DNA of 64,000 nt from Kocuria marina (GCA_014652975.1 BMZV01000001.1:248001-312000); one strand, 5' to 3'. Positions 1 to 19,719 are shown, counted from the stretch's first letter. A program made the numbers and translations. The notes: generated from the letters alone by a model not told the origin.

Positions 1-244
1 TGACGGCGTCCGCCACGGCGCGGGCGAGTTCTCCGAGCGTGAATTCCTGCGCGGGATCGCTGACCCCGTGGCCCGGAAGGTCCCAGCCGATCACGTGGAA
101 CCGCTCGGCCAGCAGCGGGGCCACGGCCGCGTAGAGATGGGTGACCGAGGTGCCCAGTGCGGGGCCGAGCACCACGAGGGGCGCACCCTCCGCGAGGTCC
201 TGCGGTCGGGTGAATTCCACGAGTCCCGGTGCGGGAACCGTCAT
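1..244 (-). CDS. pcaD: 3-oxoadipate enol-lactonase, N-terminal part (runs off the window)
   Basis: This is the first 81 codons of an alpha/beta-hydrolase, which continues beyond the left edge. The start ATG shares four bases (ATGA) with the pcaB stop, so the two genes are translationally coupled. The visible part has the family's core strand (LVVLGPALGTS), which forms the oxyanion-hole region, and the segment GWDLPGHGVSD. The nucleophile elbow lies outside the window. Its place after pcaHGB makes the enol-lactonase of the beta-ketoadipate pathway the natural call; a PcaD-PcaC (PcaL) fusion is equally possible because the C-terminus is not seen. The enzyme would open 3-oxoadipate enol-lactone to 3-oxoadipate in the cytoplasm. 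Confidence 0.8.
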   Translation of the reverse strand, partial: MTVPAPGLVEFTRPQDLAEGAPLVVLGPALGTSVTHLYAAVAPLLAERFHVIGWDLPGHGVSDPAQEFTLGELARAVADAV

Positions 245-1683
245 GCCGTCGTCCTTTCCTCGTGCCGGGCCACGGCCCGGTCACACAGTTCGCCCGACGC
301 GCCCAGGTAACCGCGCGGGTCCAGCAGGCTCCGGACCCAGCGGGTCACGGACTGCGGATCCCCGACGGACACTCCCTCGGGCAGAGTCGGGTCCTCTTCC
401 GCCGCGATCTCCCGCGCCAGGGCGCTCGCGAGCGCGTCCGCGTCCCACGGCTCGGCGCGCACCGCGGCCTGCACGCGCTGCTTCGCGTTCTTGACCTCGC
501 GCTCGCTCAGCACCGGCGCGAGTGCCGCGCTCAGCCGTTCCGCCATCACGCCCGTTCCCGCGCGCTCGAGGTTCTGCGCCATGCGCTCGGTGTCCACCGT
601 GAGCCCCCCGGCCAGCTCGGCAGCGTGCGACGACGCCGCGGTCGCCAGTACCGCGAGCTCGCGCAACGCGGCCCATTCGGCATGCCAGCCGCCGTCCGGG
701 CGTTCGTCGTCCGCGGCGCTCGCACCCGCGAACACCTGGGACAGCAGCCCCGGGGCCGCGATGCCCGTGCGCTTGAGCAGCACGCTCAGCACGGGGTTCT
801 GCTTCTGCGGCATGGCCGAGGAAACACCTCGTCCCTCCGCGGTGGGTTCGCGCAGCTCCCCCACCTCCGGCCGGGACATCATGAGGACGTCGTTGGCCAT
901 GCGGGCCAGTGCGGCGGTGGTCTGCGCGTAGCCGCTCGCGACCCGCAGCACCGGCACGCGGTCGGTGTGCCACACACCGTTCGGCAGCTCCAGGCCGAGC
1001 TCGTCCGCCCAGTGGCCCAGCAAATCGGTGACCCGCCCGAAGGTCTGCTCCGACGTTGCGCCGTCGGAGCAGCGGGCCATCGTGGCGGCCAGGCTCCCGG
1101 ACGCCCCGCCGTACGACACGGGAAGCCGTGCGGCGAGCACGGCGTCCACGGCGTCGTCGACCGCTGCGAGCCACGAGGCGGCCTTGAGACCGAAAGAAAT
1201 GGGGAGTGCGTGCTGGGTGAGGGTCCGTCCGACCATCACGGTGTCGCGGTGCTCAGCCACGATGCGAGCGAGAGCGTCCCCCGTGCGGGCGAGGTGCGCG
1301 AGGATGCTCGAGCGGACGTCACGCATCACCAGCGCGAGGGCCGTGTCCATGACGTCCTGGCTGGTCAGCGAGGCGTGCACCGCACTAATCGGCGCGTCGT
1401 TCTCCTCGGTGACCGCTGCACGGTAGGCCGCGAGCAGGGGGATCACGGGATTGCCTCCGCCCTCGGACGCGACCGCGAGGTCGTTCAGGGCCGCTTCGTC
1501 GAGCGCCACGCTTTCAGCTGCGGCGTGGGCCGCCCGAGCGGCGTCGGGCGCAACGAGCCCGGACCGCGACTGGGCCGCGACCCACGCGTCCTCCACACGG
1601 AGGATCGCGCGGGCCACGGCACGGTCGTCGGCGAGCTCTGCGGCTCGGTGGCTCCCCGGAGTGAGAAGACCGGTGAAGATCAT
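241..1683 (-). CDS. pcaB: 3-carboxy-cis,cis-muconate cycloisomerase
   Basis: This 480-residue protein belongs to the fumarase/aspartase superfamily and has the signature SSAMPQKQNP at residues 288-297 and the substrate segments HASLTSQD (103-110) and TQHA (156-159). PcaB cyclises 3-carboxy-cis,cis-muconate, the product of protocatechuate dioxygenase, to 4-carboxymuconolactone. The ATG overlaps the last base of the pcaG stop, and its own stop overlaps the pcaD start, so pcaH-G-B-D form one tightly coupled operon. Its length is typical of actinobacterial PcaB. Adenylosuccinate lyase is a relative, but the neighbourhood makes PcaB secure. Confidence 0.95.
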   Translation of the reverse strand: MIFTGLLTPGSHRAAELADDRAVARAILRVEDAWVAAQSRSGLVAPDAARAAHAAAESVALDEAALNDLAVASEGGGNPVIPLLAAYRAAVTEENDAPISAVHASLTSQDVMDTALALVMRDVRSSILAHLARTGDALARIVAEHRDTVMVGRTLTQHALPISFGLKAASWLAAVDDAVDAVLAARLPVSYGGASGSLAATMARCSDGATSEQTFGRVTDLLGHWADELGLELPNGVWHTDRVPVLRVASGYAQTTAALARMANDVLMMSRPEVGELREPTAEGRGVSSAMPQKQNPVLSVLLKRTGIAAPGLLSQVFAGASAADDERPDGGWHAEWAALRELAVLATAASSHAAELAGGLTVDTERMAQNLERAGTGVMAERLSAALAPVLSEREVKNAKQRVQAAVRAEPWDADALASALAREIAAEEDPTLPEGVSVGDPQSVTRWVRSLLDPRGYLGASGELCDRAVARHEERTTA

Positions 1684-2255
1684 CAGATCCCCGGGTAGGC
1701 CAAGAACACGGTCTCGCGGTCCCCCTGCAGGTGCACGTCGAAGTGCAACGAGCCGTCCGACTGACGCTCTGCGATCATCGTGGCGCGTTCGGCCTCGGAC
1801 AGCGAGGACAGCAGCGGATCGTTGGTCAGTGCGTCCGTATCCTCGGGGAGGTACACACGGGTGAACAGGCGGTTCAGCAGACCGCGCGCGAACACCGTGA
1901 GGCAGATGAACGGGGCCTTGCCGTCCTCGGTAGGGCCGGGGTTGACCGTGGTGAAGTCGTAGTGCCCCACGTTGTCCACCGCCACGCGGCCGAAACCGGT
2001 GAAGGTGTAGCCGTCCCGCTTGAGCGAACCGGGCTCCTGCGAGACCTGGCCGTTCTCGTCCGCCTGCCAGATCTCGAGCATGGAGTCCGGAACCGGCGTG
2101 CCGTGGCCGTCATACACCGTGCCGTGCAGGCGCACGGCGTTCGGGTGCGAACGATCCACGAGGAACTCCCCGCCCTCGTAGGGCAGCGCGTAGCCGTAGA
2201 AGGGTCCGATGGTCTGGCCCGGGGTGGGCACCAGGCGCTCAGTGTTCTCAGACAT
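1683..2255 (-). CDS. pcaG: protocatechuate 3,4-dioxygenase, alpha subunit
   Basis: This 190-residue intradiol dioxygenase subunit carries the N-terminal TPGQTIGPFY motif of PcaG and the core segment LEIWQADENG. The alpha chain forms part of the active-site pocket but lacks the iron ligands, and here too the Tyr/His ligand set is absent. It pairs with PcaH, encoded immediately upstream with an 8-bp overlap, to split protocatechuate between its two hydroxyls and give 3-carboxy-cis,cis-muconate. Its stop overlaps the start of pcaB by one base. Confidence 0.95.
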   Translation of the reverse strand: MSENTERLVPTPGQTIGPFYGYALPYEGGEFLVDRSHPNAVRLHGTVYDGHGTPVPDSMLEIWQADENGQVSQEPGSLKRDGYTFTGFGRVAVDNVGHYDFTTVNPGPTEDGKAPFICLTVFARGLLNRLFTRVYLPEDTDALTNDPLLSSLSEAERATMIAERQSDGSLHFDVHLQGDRETVFLAYPGI

Positions 2256-3060
2256 TGCTGTCGTCCTCCGTCCAGGTTCGGTTCGAACCGCTCAGCACGA
2301 TGTCCCAGCGGTAGCCGAGCAGCCATTCGTGCTCGGAGATGTCGTGGTCGTAGTCCGCCACGAGACGCTCGCGCGCCTTGGGGTCCACGATCGACTGGTA
2401 GATGGGGTCCAACGCGAACAGCGGGTCACCCGGGAAGTACATCTGGGTGATCATGCGCTGCGTGAAGTCCGTGCCGAACAGCGAGAAGTGCACGTGCGCG
2501 GGGCGCCACGCGTTGAGGTGGTTCTTCCACGGGTACGGGCCCGGCTTGATGGTGATGAACGAGTAGGAACCGTCGTCACCCGTCAGACAGCGGCCCACGC
2601 CCGTGAAGTTCGGGTCGATCGGGGCCGGGTGCTGATCGCGCTTGTGGATGTAGCGACCGGCGGCGTTGGCCTGCCAGATCTCCACGAGCTGGTTGCGCAC
2701 GGGGCGGCCGTCGCCGTCCAGGATGCGCCCGGAGATCCGGATCCGCTCACCGATGGGCTCGCCGCCGTCCTGGATTGTCAGATCCGACTCCAGCGCGTGC
2801 ACGTCCCGCTGGCCGAAGGCCGGCGCGTAGAGCTCGATGGTCTCCGGGTCCGCGTGACGGGGGTCCTTGGTGGGGTGACGCAGGATCGAGCTGCGGTACG
2901 GGGCGTAGTCCAGACGAGGCTGGGTCTCATCCGTGCCGGCCTTCTCGTACTGCTTGCTGATGGCGGCCATCTCGTCGTTGAGCTGGTTCTGGGTGTCGGC
3001 GGCGTCGTCCGCGCCCTTGACGTACGGCGGGTCGAAGGTGTCGTCGTTCTCGGTGGTCAT
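2248..3060 (-). CDS. pcaH: protocatechuate 3,4-dioxygenase, beta (iron-binding) subunit
   Basis: This 270-residue catalytic subunit shows the four Fe(III) ligands of intradiol dioxygenases: Tyr137 (in AAGRYIHKRD), Tyr176 (in KPGPYPW), and His189 and His191 (in RPAHVHFS). The start is placed at the second of two nearby ATGs because AAGGAG at 3072-3067 lies 6 bases before it and directly abuts the first. The start of MTTEN is therefore at 3060. It is the first gene of the pcaHGBD operon, 45 bases after pobA, so it is probably co-transcribed with pobA. Confidence 0.95.
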   Translation of the reverse strand: MTTENDDTFDPPYVKGADDAADTQNQLNDEMAAISKQYEKAGTDETQPRLDYAPYRSSILRHPTKDPRHADPETIELYAPAFGQRDVHALESDLTIQDGGEPIGERIRISGRILDGDGRPVRNQLVEIWQANAAGRYIHKRDQHPAPIDPNFTGVGRCLTGDDGSYSFITIKPGPYPWKNHLNAWRPAHVHFSLFGTDFTQRMITQMYFPGDPLFALDPIYQSIVDPKARERLVADYDHDISEHEWLLGYRWDIVLSGSNRTWTEDDSNV

Positions 3061-3105
3061 GATCATCTCCTTGGGTGAGTGGATCGGAGTCTGGGTCCGG
3101 TGTGC

Positions 3106-4305
3106 TCAGGTGCGGTCCTGCCAGCCGGTGTATGACTCGGCGAAGTAGCCCGAGCCGTACGTGGAGTTCGTGACGGTCTCGAACTCGCCCCGGCGGCGCT
3201 TCATGTTGAAGGGGTTCTCCCCCGGCTGGACGTGCATCAGGTTGGTGACCCAGTACGAGAAGTTCTGGGCCTTCCAGATCCGGTCCAGGGCCTTGGCGGA
3301 GTACCCGGCCAACCCGCGCTCGTCACCGGAACCGAAGAACTCAATGATCGCCGGCGCGAGCACCCGCACGTCGCAGAACGCGAGGTTCAGACCCTTGGCG
3401 CCCGTGGGCGGCACGGTGTGCCCGGCGTCCCCCACCAGGAACATGTTCCCGTAGCGCAGGGGCTCGCACACGTACGAGCGGAACGGCAGCACGGTTTTGT
3501 CGAAGATGGGCCCGCGCTGCAGCTGCAACCCGTCCGGGCCGTCGATGCGCCGCTGCAACTCGGTCCAGATCCGCTCGTCGTCCCAGTCGTCCACGTTCTC
3601 GTTGGGGTCGCACTGGAAGTACATGCGCTGCACGGTGTCGCTGCGCTGCGAGATCAACGCGAAACCGTACTGCGAGTTCGCGTAGATCAGCTCGGGGGCC
3701 GACGGCGGCGCTTCGCACAGGATCCCGAACCACGCGAACGGGTACTCGATGAAATTGTCCGTGCGCACGTCCTGCGGGATCTGACGCTTGCAGATGCCCT
3801 TGGAACCGTCCGCGCCCACGAGCAGGCGGCTACGGATCTCGAGCTTCTCGCCCTCCTTGGTGGTGCACAGCACCGTGGGCTGCTCCGTGGTCAGGTCCCG
3901 GACCTCGGTGTCCGTGACTTCCCAGCGCACGTCACCGCCGTCGCGCTCGCGCGCCGCCGCAAGATCCGCGAATACCTCGTTCTGGGGGTACAGCCACACG
4001 GACTGACCCACGAGCTTTTGGAAGTCGATGCGACGGCTCTCGCCCTCGAAGCGCAGCACGGTGCCCTCGTGCTCGTGGCCGTGCGACAGCACGCGCCCGT
4101 CCACGCCGGTCTCGGCGAGCATCTGCACGGTCCCCGCTTCGAGGATGCCCGCACGGTGGGTATTGGCGATCTCGTCGTGGCTGCGTTTCTCCACGACCAC
4201 GTTGTCGATCCCGGCCCGGTACAACAGGTGGGAGAGCATCAGTCCGGCGGGCCCCGCCCCCACGATGGCCACCTGGGTGTCGATGATCGTTCGCTCCTCG
4301 AGCAT
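3106..4305 (-). CDS. pobA: 4-hydroxybenzoate 3-monooxygenase (p-hydroxybenzoate hydroxylase)
   Basis: This 399-residue flavoprotein makes protocatechuate from 4-hydroxybenzoate, feeding the pca genes that follow. Visible motifs are the N-terminal FAD-binding GAGPAG (16-21), the DG motif GADGSKG (164-170) and the second FAD motif GDAGHTVPP (292-300). The length matches PobA of other bacteria (about 390-400). The start has a good ribosome site, AAGGAGG, seven bases upstream. It is preceded by an IclR-type regulator and by a candidate operator and promoter. Confidence 0.95.
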   Translation of the reverse strand: MLEERTIIDTQVAIVGAGPAGLMLSHLLYRAGIDNVVVEKRSHDEIANTHRAGILEAGTVQMLAETGVDGRVLSHGHEHEGTVLRFEGESRRIDFQKLVGQSVWLYPQNEVFADLAAARERDGGDVRWEVTDTEVRDLTTEQPTVLCTTKEGEKLEIRSRLLVGADGSKGICKRQIPQDVRTDNFIEYPFAWFGILCEAPPSAPELIYANSQYGFALISQRSDTVQRMYFQCDPNENVDDWDDERIWTELQRRIDGPDGLQLQRGPIFDKTVLPFRSYVCEPLRYGNMFLVGDAGHTVPPTGAKGLNLAFCDVRVLAPAIIEFFGSGDERGLAGYSAKALDRIWKAQNFSYWVTNLMHVQPGENPFNMKRRRGEFETVTNSTYGSGYFAESYTGWQDRT

Positions 4306-4334
4306 GTGTCCTCCTTGCGCACGTCGTGGGTCAC

Positions 4335-4380
4335 ATTATGTTGGAGCCATATGGCGCGTATCTCATTGATTCCGTTCAAT
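4335..4380 (-). promoter_or_regulatory. candidate pobA-pca promoter with inverted-repeat operator
   Basis: A -10-like CATAAT lies at 4340-4335 on the minus strand, 30 bases before the pobA start. Upstream, at 4365-4380, is an inverted repeat with 5-bp arms, ATTGA-ACGGAA-TCAAT as read on the minus strand. It falls just above the expected -35 position, where IclR-type activators of pob/pca genes usually bind. No good -35 hexamer is visible, which fits activator dependence. Assigning it to the adjacent IclR protein is inference. Confidence 0.45.
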
Positions 4381-4493
4381 GGGACGGGGGCCGCGTCTGT
4401 GACGCGGGGTACGACATCGCTGCGGCCGGTACGAGGCTCCCCGTTGCGCCTTGGGCGGAGGGGTTTCCCGCGAAGATCACCCACAAGAGGTTG

Positions 4494-5270
4494 TCAGAAT
4501 GCCCCCAGGGCACGGGAGATCCCGTGGCCGGCAACCCGTAACGTTTGCACGATGGCCGAGACGTCCGGATCCCGCATGTCGCTCAGGGGCAGCACCGCTC
4601 CTAGGGCCGCCGCGCGGTGCCCCGGGGGGACCTTGAGTGGGACCGCCACTCCCCCACTGCCCTCGTCGATGCGTTCGCGCTGGATCGCATAACCGCGCTG
4701 CGCGAAGACCCGCAGGTCCGCCGCGAAGCGTTCCCTGCCCACGAGGGCACCGCCCGGTTCATCCGCGACCGCCCGCGCCGCGGCGGCGTCATGGTACTGC
4801 GCGATGAACTCGTCCGAACAGTGGCACAACAGGGCGAGACCCGTGGCCGAGCGGTGCAGTGGAAGGCGTCCGGCGACGATCGAGCGCAGTGGGACCGCCG
4901 AGTCACTCGCGGCGATCCGCTCGGCGAACAGGACGTCGTGGCCCTCGATCACCCCCACGTGCACGTGTTGGCGCAGCACCGCGTGCACGTCCGACATGAA
5001 CGGGATCGCGACCGCTGCGAGGTTCTCGGCGGATGCCGCGCGGGACGCGAGCTCCCACAACCGGGTCCCCACCCGGTAGGTCTGCGCGGAACCGGACTCG
5101 AGCCACCTCGCGCGCTTCATGTCCCCCAGGATCCGGTGCACCGTGGAGGATGGCAATCCGGTGGCCGCGCAGATCTCGCGGAAGGTCAGCTCGGGACGTG
5201 CGGGGCCGAACGCGTCCAGGACGCGATCGAACCGGGTGATCAGTGATTCACCGGACGCCGAGTTGGCCAT
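4494..5270 (-). CDS. IclR-family transcriptional regulator (probable PobR/PcaR-like)
   Basis: This 258-residue regulator has an N-terminal winged helix with the recognition segment FREICAATGLPSSTVHRILG at about residues 28-47, followed by the IclR effector-binding domain. The ATG at 5270 (MANSASGE) has GGAGG seven bases upstream; a longer in-frame start exists but has no support. The gene lies upstream of pobA and pcaHGBD on the same strand, the usual position of IclR regulators that sense 4-hydroxybenzoate, protocatechuate or adipate. The specific effector cannot be read from the sequence. Confidence 0.85.
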   Translation of the reverse strand: MANSASGESLITRFDRVLDAFGPARPELTFREICAATGLPSSTVHRILGDMKRARWLESGSAQTYRVGTRLWELASRAASAENLAAVAIPFMSDVHAVLRQHVHVGVIEGHDVLFAERIAASDSAVPLRSIVAGRLPLHRSATGLALLCHCSDEFIAQYHDAAAARAVADEPGGALVGRERFAADLRVFAQRGYAIQRERIDEGSGGVAVPLKVPPGHRAAALGAVLPLSDMRDPDVSAIVQTLRVAGHGISRALGAF

Positions 5271-5472
5271 GCTTCGCCTCCGTTCATGGCTCCCGCGAAA
5301 GCCGAACCGCGGGATCCTTGCCCGCTTCAGCCTACGACCCCGCGGCCGTGCCTCTCCCGGCACGAAGCCGCGGCGAGGGTGGCCGCGACCGGGACGAACG
5401 CGTTCGGGTCGGTCGCAACCGGGGCGCGGTGGCCGGGTACCGCGCCGTCGTCCGGAACGGGTCCGGGTACGC

Positions 5473-5518
5473 GAGAGCCCGGGTGGCCCTCCCCGAAGGG
5501 AAGCCCACCCGGGCTCTC
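5473..5518 (-). terminator. hairpin terminator after rpoC
   Basis: A perfect 14-bp stem (5473-5486 with 5505-5518; arm GAGAGCCCGGGTGG) lies 21 bases past the rpoC stop. There is no clear U-run, as is common for terminators in high-GC actinobacteria. Confidence 0.7.
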
Positions 5519-5538
5519 AGATCACACGCCTACTCGGC

Positions 5539-9429
<3,891 letters not shown>

Positions 9430-9494
9430 AAGGTCCTGTCCCTCTTTCTAAAATCCTGAAGTGTGTTCGGGCTGATCGATGAACGAAAGGGGTC

Positions 9495-13004
<3,510 letters not shown>

Positions 13005-13152
13005 GATGTGATCCTTCCACAGACATGCAGTGAATACGCGAGGTTCCCGGGGAGAGAAAAAGGGGCCGGTTTTCGATGCTCGTCGACAACCGCCCCTGCG
13101 GCGCCCACCGCTATATGAAGGCACGCATGCATAAGGGACAACGCAAAGTACT

Positions 13153-13181
13153 AGCTTAGGCGAACTGCGCCCGTTTGTCCA
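13153..13181 (-). promoter_or_regulatory. rpoBC promoter
   Basis: On the minus strand TGGACA (13181-13176) and TAAGCT (13158-13153) are separated by exactly 17 bases, a good match to a housekeeping sigma promoter. The predicted start is near 13146, giving a leader of about 140 bases before the rpoB TTG. Confidence 0.7.
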
Positions 13182-13243
13182 CACCGGTGCTGGACGAAAT
13201 CCCGTCCGGGCCGTAAGATGCCCGCCCCTCGGGCGGCGCCCCC

Positions 13244-13987
13244 TCAGGCGACCCCGTTCTCCCGGGCCAGTTCGACGGCGCGTCCCACGCCTTCACGCCA
13301 CGGGTCGCCGTGTCCGGGCAGCACCAGGGTGGCTCCCGTGACCTCGAGTGCGGCGAGGGATTCCACGGCCATCGCGCTGTCCGCGGTGGCGGCGCGGGCC
13401 ACGATGCGGGGGCCCGTGAGACCCGAGTAGGGGTCCAGGGTCACGAGCGCGTCCCCCGATATCACGGCGTCCGCTGTGGGGACGTACAGCGCGCAGTGCC
13501 CGTACGTGTGGCCCGCGGTGAACACGACCCGCGGGCGGCCCGGGACGGGGACGGTCTCCCCCGCGGTCAGCTCGCGGGTCACGGTCACGCCCCGCACCAT
13601 CGCGGCGCCACCGGCGATCATGGACGCGAGGATCGGCACGGCGCGCGGGTGACGCAGCGGGTAGACGGCCGTGGGGTTCTCGTGCGCGTAGCTGTAAGGG
13701 TGTGCCGCGAGGTGCTTGTCCCGCTGGTGGGCGTACACGGGGATCCCGAGCCGGTCCACGAGTTTCGCGGCGACCCCCACGTGGTCGAAGTGTGCGTGGG
13801 TCAGCACGAGCGCTTTGATGTCCTCGGGGGCGTGGCCGAGTTCGCGCACGGCCCACCCGAGTTCGTTCCATACCCTGGGCAGACCGGCGTCCACGACCGT
13901 GAGGCCGTCCGAGTCCTCCAGGACGTAGCAGTTCACGTTGTGGTTCTGGATCATGTGGATCCCGGGGGCGACGTTGCGCAGGAACAC
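13244..13987 (-). CDS. metallo-beta-lactamase-fold hydrolase
   Basis: This 247-residue protein is given a GTG start with AAGGAG six bases upstream; the in-frame extension above it is unlikely to be coding. It has the zinc motif THAHFDH (63-69), a later GHTYGH, SGDAL and PGHGD, that is, the complete ligand set of the superfamily. It resembles glyoxalase-II-like and quorum-lactonase-like proteins, and the substrate cannot be told. It is a lone gene between rpoB and gcvT, on the same strand as both. Confidence 0.8.
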   Translation of the reverse strand: MFLRNVAPGIHMIQNHNVNCYVLEDSDGLTVVDAGLPRVWNELGWAVRELGHAPEDIKALVLTHAHFDHVGVAAKLVDRLGIPVYAHQRDKHLAAHPYSYAHENPTAVYPLRHPRAVPILASMIAGGAAMVRGVTVTRELTAGETVPVPGRPRVVFTAGHTYGHCALYVPTADAVISGDALVTLDPYSGLTGPRIVARAATADSAMAVESLAALEVTGATLVLPGHGDPWREGVGRAVELARENGVA

Positions 13988-14122
13988 GGCGTTCTCCTTG
14001 TCCGTCCCGCCCCGATCACACGGGGCGGGACCCTCACCGGCCCGCGCGGTCCTCGGAACGTGCACGGCGGAGCGGGCCTGCCTGGAAGACTACTCCGGGC
14101 GGCCCGCTCCCCACACCATCCT

Positions 14123-15264
14123 TCAGGACCGCTTGTAGAAGGGCAGAGCGGTGCGCGTGACCTCCACGGCGCGCCCGCGTGCGTCCTGGACGCTCACCTC
14201 ACCGGCGTCGATCCCGTCGACGGCGTCCGTGGCCACGAGCGCCATGGCCACCGGCTTGCCCAGCGTGGGCGAGGGCAGCCCGCTCGTGACCTCACCCACG
14301 GTGCGCTCCCCCACGTGCACGGTGTAGCCCGCGCGCACGGGTTTGCGACCCAGGCCCTCCAGACCGATGAGGGTGCGTTCGGGCGTGCCTTCCAGCATCG
14401 CCGCGAGCACCTCCTCGCCGACCGTGGTGGTGCCGGCCTCCGCCTTCTTGCGCAGGGCGATCTCCACGAGCTTGCCGAGTCCCGCTTCGACCGGGGTGAT
14501 CTCCGTGGACAGTTCGTGACCGTACAGCGGCATCCCGGCCTCGAGCCGCAGGGAGTCGCGCGCCGCGAGACCCGCCGCTCCCACGGGGGCCTCCTCCGTG
14601 CCGAGCTCGGCCGCGGTCGCCAGGAGCGCGTCCCACAACACGGGCGCGTCCTGGTTGTCGCAGTACAGTTCGAAACCGTCCTCGCCCGTGTACCCGGTGC
14701 GGGCCACGAGCACGGCCACGTCCGCGCAGCGTGCGCGCACGCACGCGTAGTACTTCAGCGCGGCGACGTCCTCGGCCGGTTCCAAACGCGTGGCCTCGAG
14801 CACCTCGAGGGCGCGCGGACCCTGGACGGCGATCAGCGACGTCGCCGGACCGTTGTCCGTGACGCGCACGTCGAAGCCCTGGGCGCGCTCCTGGAGCGCA
14901 CGCACGACCGTCTCCTGGTTGCCCGCGTTCGGCACCACGAGGTACTCGTCCTCGTCCGTACGGTAGGTAATGAGGTCGTCCAGGATCCTGCCCTGTTCGT
15001 CCACGATGATCGAGTACTTGGCGCGGCCCACCGTGAGCCCGGAGAGCACACCCACGAGGGCGTAGTCCAGGAACGCGCCGGCCTGCGGACCCGAGACCGA
15101 GACCTCCCCCATGTGGGACAGGTCGAAGATCCCGGCGCCGCGGCGCACCGCGTGGTGCTCGGCGGTGTCGCTCGCGTAGCGCACGGGCATGGTCCAGCCA
15201 CCGAAGTCGGTGAACCGCGCCCCCAACCGCTCGTGGGCCTCGTACAGTGCGGTGTGCTGCTCGC

Positions 15265-15268
<4 letters not shown>
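14123..15268 (-). CDS. gcvT: glycine cleavage system T protein (aminomethyltransferase)
   Basis: This 381-residue protein starts at the ATG that overlaps the gcvP stop (ATGA). GcvT releases ammonia from the aminomethyl-lipoyl H protein and passes the one-carbon unit to tetrahydrofolate. The segment GRILDDLITYR contains the conserved catalytic aspartate region, and the C-terminal barrel has the usual LGKPVAMA. Its partner gcvP is directly upstream; gcvH and lpd are not in the window. Control by the glycine riboswitch ahead of gcvP would cover both genes. Confidence 0.97.
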
Positions 15269-18168
<2,900 letters not shown>

Positions 18169-18214
18169 ACGAGGGTCTCCTGGGCTGCTTGTGGGCGCGC
18201 GAGGGCCCGGTGAG

Positions 18215-18462
18215 TCCTCCCCGCTCTGTATCGCAACCTGAGAGATTTCGCCGGCGGGCGCAGCAACTCGCGCCCGTCGACCTGCCCCGTCGGTGCTCTC
18301 CCCGTGACAGGGGTGAGCTCTTCAGAGTGGCCCGGTGCGGCGGTACGGGTGCCTGAGAGATTCCCGGGGAGGGTTTGCTCCTTCGGCGATGGCGCGATGC
18401 CCGCGGTACCGGTTCACGTGGTTCCGGCTCACGAGGATCCGCCATGCTCTCCCGCCGTACGG
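18215..18462 (-). promoter_or_regulatory. tandem glycine riboswitch ahead of gcvPT
   Basis: On the minus strand two copies of the glycine-aptamer consensus follow each other. Each has a GGGAGAGCA block (near 18455-18445 and 18303-18294) and a closing AATCTCTCAGG block (near 18362-18352 and 18247-18237). The first copy also carries the GAAGGAGCAAACCC core (18385-18372). The second aptamer ends about 50 bases before the gcvP ATG. No obvious intrinsic terminator lies between it and the start, so control of translation is more likely than attenuation. Edges are approximate. Confidence 0.88.
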
Positions 18463-18516
18463 TGACGGCCAGATGGTCACACACAGTTTCGCACATCACA
18501 CCGCTACGGGGAATGC

Positions 18517-18553
18517 GCGAAACCCCGCACCGATGATCGGTGCGGGGTTTCGC
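18517..18553 (-). terminator. strong terminator after rplJL
   Basis: A perfect 17-bp stem (18517-18533 with 18537-18553; arm GCGAAACCCCGCACCGA) with a 3-base loop lies 70 bases past the rplL stop. It separates rplJL from the gcv riboswitch transcript. The stem begins right above the riboswitch region on the same strand. Confidence 0.85.
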
Positions 18554-18622
18554 GGGGATGTCGTGCCGGACGGACCCGGGGGTCACGTCACGGGACACGG
18601 CGGGCGCACGAGGCGCCGTGGA

Positions 18623-19009
18623 TCACTTGACGGTGACGGAGGCGCCGGCGCCCTCGAGGGCTTCCTTCGCCTTGTCAGCGGCTTCCTTGGTGGCGCCTTC
18701 GAGGACGGCCTTGGGAGCGCTGTCCACGAGGTCCTTGGCTTCCTTCAGGCCCAGGGAGGTCAGGCCGCGAACTTCCTTGATGACCTGGATCTTCTTGTCA
18801 CCGGCGGATTCGAGGATGACGTCGAACTCGGTCTTCTCCTCCTCGGCCCCACCGGCGTCGCCGCCGGCGGGAGCGGCACCGGCCACGGCCACGGGGGCGG
18901 CAGCGGTGACGTCGAAGGTCTCCTCGAACGCCTTCACGAACTCGGACAGCTCGATGAGGGACAGTTCCTTGAAGGCCTCGATGAGTTCTTCGGTGGTCAG
19001 CTTAGCCAT
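18623..19009 (-). CDS. rplL: 50S ribosomal protein L7/L12
   Basis: This 128-residue acidic protein forms the ribosome stalk and recruits translation factors. It has the N-terminal dimerisation helix ([18 protein letters not shown]), the Ala/Gly-rich hinge and the C-terminal domain [20 protein letters not shown]. It follows rplJ after 122 bases and ends in a strong hairpin. Confidence 0.98.
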   Translation of the reverse strand: MAKLTTEELIEAFKELSLIELSEFVKAFEETFDVTAAAPVAVAGAAPAGGDAGGAEEEKTEFDVILESAGDKKIQVIKEVRGLTSLGLKEAKDLVDSAPKAVLEGATKEAADKAKEALEGAGASVTVK

Positions 19010-19131
19010 GGTATTGGCTCCTTACTTGTACGTGGTGCCGGTGCTGGTGGCGCCGGCGAGGTGTGCGTGGGAAGAACACGGGTGTTTCCCGGGCGCTCGC
19101 CCGGGACCCCGCAACCGGGTCCCCGAAGGGA

Positions 19132-19665
19132 TCAGGCGGCGTTCTCGCCCTGTTCGTCCAGCTTGGCGCGCAGAGCCTCGGCGGTGCGCACGGTCTTGGA
19201 CAGCGGGGCCTGGAACAGCGCAGCAGCCTTGGACATCGACGCCTTGGCGGCGCCGGCGACCTTGGCCAGCAGAACCTCGCGGGACTCGAGGTCCGCGAGC
19301 TTCTTGATCTCGGACTCGTCCATCGCGACGCCATCCAGGTAACCGCCCTTGACGACCAACTGGGGGTTGTCCTTGGCGAAGTCACGCAGACTCTTGGCGG
19401 CCTCGACGGCGTCACCGGAGACGAACGCGATGGCCGAGGGGCCCGTGAGCTTGCCCTCGAACGCGTCGATACCGGACTCGCGAGCCGCGATGGCGGTGAG
19501 CGTGTTCTTCACCACGGCGTATTCGGCGTTCTCACCGAGGGAACGGCGCAGCGTCTTCAGCTGAGCCACGGTGAGACCGCGGTACTCCGTCAGGACGGCA
19601 GCGTGCGAGTTGGAGAAGAATTCCTTCAACTCCGCAACCGCGGCAGCCTTTTCAGGATTCGCCAT
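19132..19665 (-). CDS. rplJ: 50S ribosomal protein L10
   Basis: This 177-residue protein anchors the L7/L12 stalk to the large subunit. The N-terminus ([15 protein letters not shown]) and the segment [11 protein letters not shown] are typical. A long Shine-Dalgarno stretch (AAGGAAGGAG) precedes the ATG. The preceding leader has the features of an L10 autoregulatory leader with an attenuator hairpin, so the L10-L12 complex probably represses its own mRNA. Confidence 0.98.
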   Translation of the reverse strand: MANPEKAAAVAELKEFFSNSHAAVLTEYRGLTVAQLKTLRRSLGENAEYAVVKNTLTAIAARESGIDAFEGKLTGPSAIAFVSGDAVEAAKSLRDFAKDNPQLVVKGGYLDGVAMDESEIKKLADLESREVLLAKVAGAAKASMSKAAALFQAPLSKTVRTAEALRAKLDEQGENAA

Positions 19666-19719
19666 GGTGCTCCTTCCTTACATGTGGGTGCCGGCCCGCG
19701 TCCCGTACGAGGACACGAA

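Noticed and set aside
3061..3066. Upstream ATG as pcaH start
   Set aside because: It abuts AAGGAG directly, whereas the ATG six bases later has the right spacing.
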